Part shown: positions 12,777 to 15,174 of the stretch, one piece after another
Numbering within the stretch: position 1 is the first letter of the stretch
Layout: every line of letters starts with the position of its first letter
From: an uncultured Oscillospiraceae bacterium
GTDB taxonomy: Bacteria > Bacillota > Clostridia > Oscillospirales > Ruminococcaceae
NCBI GenBank assembly: GCA_900552845.1
Contig: USBC01000029.1
Location: 1 to 15,174 of the forward strand
Direction: 5' to 3'
DNA: 15,174 nt
Notes under the pieces: model-generated
Told to the model about the DNA's origin: nothing
What the model saw: only the letters and a program-made list of their open reading frames with translations
The model's database searches: none
Translations under genes and position numbers: made by a program

Positions 12777-12855
12777 CGCCCGCAGGGCAGCCGCCTGCGG
12801 CGGCTCGGCGGTCTGCGACCGCCGGTTTCGGCTGCGCCGAAACGCCCTGCGGGCG
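12777..12855. repeat. Cloverleaf-type palindromic element B
   Basis: A 79-base element is fully accounted for by base pairing: a 12-bp closing stem (12777-12788 with 12844-12855) holds three abutting hairpins. These are 12789-12795/12799-12805 (7 bp), 12806-12813/12817-12824 (8 bp) and 12825-12832/12836-12843 (8 bp), each with loop TGC. There are no unpaired bases at the junction. CCGCAAA flanks it on both sides (12767-12773 and 12859-12865), a possible 7-bp target duplication. It lies between the ECF terminator and the ROK kinase promoter, so it seems to be untranscribed or weakly transcribed, which favours a DNA-level element (REP-like or a miniature mobile element) over an RNA gene. It has no tRNA signature bases. 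Confidence 0.8.
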
Positions 12856-12904
12856 TCTCCGCAAATTTCCCTGTATTCCGCTTCCATTTCCCATCGAAAT
12901 GCGT

Positions 12905-12910
12905 TATACT
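12905..12910 (+). promoter_or_regulatory. -10 element of the ROK kinase gene
   Basis: TATACT lies 31 bases before the ATG; no convincing -35 hexamer is seen at 16-18 bases upstream. Placement between the cloverleaf element and AAGGAGG makes it the best candidate. Confidence 0.45.
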
Positions 12911-12941
12911 ATGGGCAGAAGCTTACAAGGAGGTTTGATTT

Positions 12942-13895
12942 ATGGAATATCGTGTAGGCATTGACCTCGGCGGAACGAATGTAGCGGTCGGCGTGGTTGA
13001 TGAAAACAAGGAGATCATCGCACGCGCCACCGTCAAGACTCGTCCCGACCGTATGCTCGATGATGTCATTTATGATATCGCCTGCTGCGTTAAGGAAGCC
13101 GTTAAAAAGGCGGGTATCACGCTGGCGGATTGTGTTTCGGTCGGCATCGGCTCGCCGGGCTATTGCCGCGCCTCGGAGGGGCTGGTGGTCTACGCCGGCA
13201 ACCTCGGTTGGAAAAATGTCCCGCTCTGCGATGAGCTGTGGCAGGAGCTGGGCGTTCCGGTGCGCCTTTCCAATGACGCCAACTGCGCTGCGTTGGGCGA
13301 AGTCGTTGCCGGCGCTGCCAAAGGCGCCAAAAGTGCAGTGCTGCTCACCCTCGGCACCGGCGTGGGCGGCGGTGTTGTGCTTAATGGCAAGGTTTACGAG
13401 GGCGATGTGGGCCCCGGCACCGAAATGGGGCACACTACCCTAATTCTCGGCGGCGAGCCGTGTACCTGCGGGCAGCGCGGCTGTCTGGAGGCTTACGCCT
13501 CTGCCACGGGACTGCTGCGCCAGCGCCACCGGGCGGAGTTGGCTCACCCCGAAACTGCCATGAAGCGCTTTGACTCTGCCGATGGCAGTGCGCCGTTTAT
13601 CTGTGCGGCAGAGGGCGATGAGACCGCCAAAGCGGTAGTGGAGCAGTATGTCACCTATGTCGGTGCGGGTATCGTCAACTTTGTCAATATCTTCGCACCG
13701 GAGGTCGTTCTCATCGGCGGCGGCGTCAGCAATGCGGGTGAGGCGCTTATCGGGCCGCTCAATGACTATGTACGAGAAAACCGCTTCGGCGGGCACCGTT
13801 CTCCTACCTGCCCGGTTCGGCGGGCAGCACTGGGCGGAGATGCAGGAATCATCGGTGCAGCATATCTCGATGTAGAGAGCGAAACCATAAAATGA
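12942..13895 (+). CDS. glcK: ROK-family glucokinase
   Basis: ROK kinases phosphorylate glucose or N-acyl-hexosamines with ATP in the cytoplasm. This 317-residue protein has the N-terminal phosphate motif GIDLGGTNVAVGVVD (6-20), SNDANCAALGE (about 109-119, with the catalytic Asp), the phosphate-2 loop TLGTGVGGG (about 131-139), and the ROK zinc motif EMGHTTL...CTCGQRGCLEAYAS (about 161-186, with His and Cys ligands CxCGxxGC). A second nucleotide loop is IGGGVS near 263. These features and the length fit bacterial glucokinases of Firmicutes. AAGGAGG lies 8 bases before the ATG. It is a single-gene unit with a terminator behind it. Glucose is the most likely substrate, but related ROK enzymes use N-acetylmannosamine or fructose. 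Confidence 0.92.
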   Translation: MEYRVGIDLGGTNVAVGVVDENKEIIARATVKTRPDRMLDDVIYDIACCVKEAVKKAGITLADCVSVGIGSPGYCRASEGLVVYAGNLGWKNVPLCDELWQELGVPVRLSNDANCAALGEVVAGAAKGAKSAVLLTLGTGVGGGVVLNGKVYEGDVGPGTEMGHTTLILGGEPCTCGQRGCLEAYASATGLLRQRHRAELAHPETAMKRFDSADGSAPFICAAEGDETAKAVVEQYVTYVGAGIVNFVNIFAPEVVLIGGGVSNAGEALIGPLNDYVRENRFGGHRSPTCPVRRAALGGDAGIIGAAYLDVESETIK

Positions 13896-13899
13896 TAAA

Positions 13900-13937
13900 A
13901 AATCGGTAAAGATGCCGCCGATTTCTTGATTTTTTTA
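13900..13937 (+). terminator. Terminator after the ROK kinase
   Basis: A 7-bp stem (13900-13906 with 13918-13924), 11-base loop, followed by CTTGATTTTTTTATTT. The tail overlaps the likely -35 region of the next gene. Confidence 0.75.
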
Positions 13938-13954
13938 TTTCCATGCGATAATAT
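13926..13954 (+). promoter_or_regulatory. Candidate promoter of pspA
   Basis: TTGATT (13926-13931) and TAATAT (13949-13954) are 17 bases apart; overlapping GATAAT and TATAAT hexamers are also present in this A/T-rich stretch, so the exact -10 is uncertain. The leader is about 55 bases. Confidence 0.5.
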
Positions 13955-14015
13955 AATATTGATGGGCGGGTTCCCGTCCCCCAATAAAGATTAAACATCA
14001 TCAGGAGGAACAAGA

Positions 14016-14711
14016 ATGGGTATTCTGCAAAGATTTAGTGACATCATGAGTGCAAACATCAACAGCCTGCTCAGCGGTGCTGAGGAAAAAAATGCCGGCA
14101 AACTGCTGGAAAAATATCTCGCTGATGCCCGCGCCAATCTCGAGGAGCTGAAGTCTGAGACCTCTGCCATCATCGCAGATGAAATGGCAGCCGCCCGCCG
14201 CGTCAATGCCAACAACGAGGAGATCGCCAAGTATGACCGCTATGCGGAGCAGGCGGTTATGGCAGGCAATGATGACGACGCCAGAAAGTTCCTGGACGCC
14301 AAGAGCCAGCTCGTTTCCAAAAAGGCAGAGCTGGAATCCGCCTATGAGCTGGCCAAGAGCAACAGCGATAAGATGCGCCAGATGACCCGCAAGCTCATGG
14401 AGGATATTGCCTCCGCCGAGGGTAAGATGGTTGAGCTGCGCGCCAAGCTGACCGTTGCCGAGCACAAGGAGAAGATGGACGACCTGATGCACAAGGTAGC
14501 AGGCCGCACCGATATGACCGGCTTTGAAAACATGATGGAGGCAGTGCAGAAGCGCATTGATTCCGTTGATGCCAAGGTTGCTCTCAATGAAGAGCTGGCG
14601 GATAAGATGGACATTAAGAAGTTGGAGGAGAAGTACAGCGAGAAGGCTGCACAGGTCTCCGCTTCTGTTGAAGCTGACCTTGCCGCTCTCAAGGCACGGC
14701 TGGGCAAGTAA
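14016..14711 (+). CDS. pspA: PspA/IM30 family membrane-maintenance protein
   Basis: PspA/IM30 proteins are ESCRT-III-like coiled-coil proteins that bind the inner face of the cell membrane and protect it under envelope stress. This 231-residue protein starts MGILQRFSDIMSANINSLLS, the membrane-binding amphipathic helix typical of the family, followed by long charged helices (about 25-150) with heptad character and a further helical C-terminal part. There are no transmembrane segments and no Cys. AGGAGG precedes the ATG. It is followed after three bases by a zinc-ribbon protein, so the two are almost surely cotranscribed. No PspB, PspC, PspF or LiaRS homologue is in the window, so control differs from the enterobacterial system or is encoded elsewhere. 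Confidence 0.93.
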   Translation: MGILQRFSDIMSANINSLLSGAEEKNAGKLLEKYLADARANLEELKSETSAIIADEMAAARRVNANNEEIAKYDRYAEQAVMAGNDDDARKFLDAKSQLVSKKAELESAYELAKSNSDKMRQMTRKLMEDIASAEGKMVELRAKLTVAEHKEKMDDLMHKVAGRTDMTGFENMMEAVQKRIDSVDAKVALNEELADKMDIKKLEEKYSEKAAQVSASVEADLAALKARLGK

Positions 14712-14714
14712 GCC

Positions 14715-15174
14715 ATGACCGCCGCAACGGAGCAAACCAATGCCGCCCTGCAGTGTCCCAACTGCGGTGGAAATATTGTATTTGATCCGGAGGCACAGCA
14801 GTTTCGTTGTGCCTCTTGTGGTAGTATCCAAAAGGTTGTCCCCGGCAAGGAAACGGTAGAGGAGTATGATTTCTCCGAATACCGCGCAAGGGAAGGACGC
14901 CGTATGCTGGAAAGCGGCGAGACTGCCCTGCGCTGCTCGGCGTGCGGCGCCGAGTTTTTCCTGCCGGCAGAGGGGACGGCAGCGGTCTGCCCCATGTGCG
15001 GTTCTCCGCAAATCAAACCGGAAGAGGAGCACAACGGGATTCCGGTAGAAGGGGTTGTACCATTTGCTATCGACCGTTATGAGGCCCAAAAGCGTTTCGG
15101 CCAGTGGATCCGCAAGCGATGGTTCGCTCCTGCCAGCCTAAAGCGCACCTTTGCTGAAGGGGAGCTGGTGGGCA
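14715..15174 (+). CDS. Zinc-ribbon protein paired with PspA, 5' part only
   Basis: An open frame starting at the ATG at 14715 runs to the window edge; 153 residues are visible. It begins MTAATEQTNAALQCPNCGG and contains two zinc ribbons: CPNC...CASC (about residues 14-17 and 32-35) and CSAC...CPMC (about 74-77 and 92-95). A region GIPVEGVVPFAIDRYEAQKR (108-127) and a WIRKRWFAPASLK stretch follow. Proteins with this plan (TFIIB-type ribbon, then the VPF...A...W.. region, often with later membrane segments) are common beside PspA in Firmicutes, but their role is not established. It lies three bases after pspA with only a weak ribosome site, which suggests translational coupling. The missing C-terminus prevents a firmer call. 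Confidence 0.8.
   Translation, partial: MTAATEQTNAALQCPNCGGNIVFDPEAQQFRCASCGSIQKVVPGKETVEEYDFSEYRAREGRRMLESGETALRCSACGAEFFLPAEGTAAVCPMCGSPQIKPEEEHNGIPVEGVVPFAIDRYEAQKRFGQWIRKRWFAPASLKRTFAEGELVG

Noticed and set aside
12777..12855. A tRNA or tRNA-like gene suggested by the cloverleaf shape
   Set aside because: Stem lengths, three-base loops and zero junction bases do not fit tRNA; there is no anticodon loop, no T-loop GTTCRA and no acceptor end.
14001..15089. 362-codon minus-strand open frame opposite pspA and the zinc-ribbon gene
   Set aside because: Shadow of two genes with recognisable families on the plus strand; no ribosome site or domain.

Overview
The window looks like chromosome of an anaerobic, endospore-forming, GC-rich clostridium, probably of the Oscillospirales/Ruminococcaceae type; this is inferred from gene content only. 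The pointers are a yaaL-bofA pair, a tiny Asn-rich spore-type protein behind a forespore-like promoter, a reverse-type rubrerythrin, group II ECF transporter S components without their own ATPases, an HdeD-like protein, and factor-independent terminators after most operons. No IS element, phage gene, CRISPR array, rRNA or tRNA is visible.

Left part (1-4361, minus strand, read right to left). prmA (ribosomal protein L11 methyltransferase) has a near-consensus promoter and is followed by a membrane-anchored VanY-type D,D-carboxypeptidase and a terminator. A second promoter then drives rluA-type pseudouridine synthase, a Cof-type HAD phosphatase and a PfkB sugar kinase cut off by the window edge. 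The leader of this second unit carries a cloverleaf-shaped palindromic element (2229-2313).

Middle (4362-6104). Divergent from prmA are yaaL (DUF2508) and bofA, closed by a strong terminator. Two small minus-strand genes follow: a DUF6514-like protein with a TTG start, and a 46-residue Asn/Ser/Gln-rich protein too short for ordinary gene finding, preceded by a sigma-G-like promoter.

Right-centre (6105-10494, plus strand). A rubrerythrin sits under a TTGACA/TATAAT promoter overlapped by a Fur/PerR-like box. A stand-alone carbamate kinase (arcC) has its own promoter and terminator. Then comes an apparent operon of a THEP1-type NTPase, an ECF transporter S component and an FAD-dependent oxidoreductase of the geranylgeranyl-reductase/FixC type.

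Right (10495-15174). An HdeD/DUF308 membrane protein and a Crp/Fnr-type regulator lie on the minus strand. The regulator is divergent from a second ECF S component. Between them is a perfect 7-2-7 palindrome centred about 41.5 bp upstream of the predicted start of transcription of the S-component gene, the classic class II activator position. Behind the S-component gene come its terminator, a second and perfectly formed cloverleaf element (12777-12855), a ROK-family glucokinase, a PspA/IM30 protein, and the start of a zinc-ribbon protein that runs off the right edge.

The points most worth a second look are the two three-hairpin cloverleaf elements, the Crp-type regulator/ECF/THEP1/FAD-reductase neighbourhood, which may be one uncharacterised uptake-and-modification system, and the small spore-type gene at 5791-5931.
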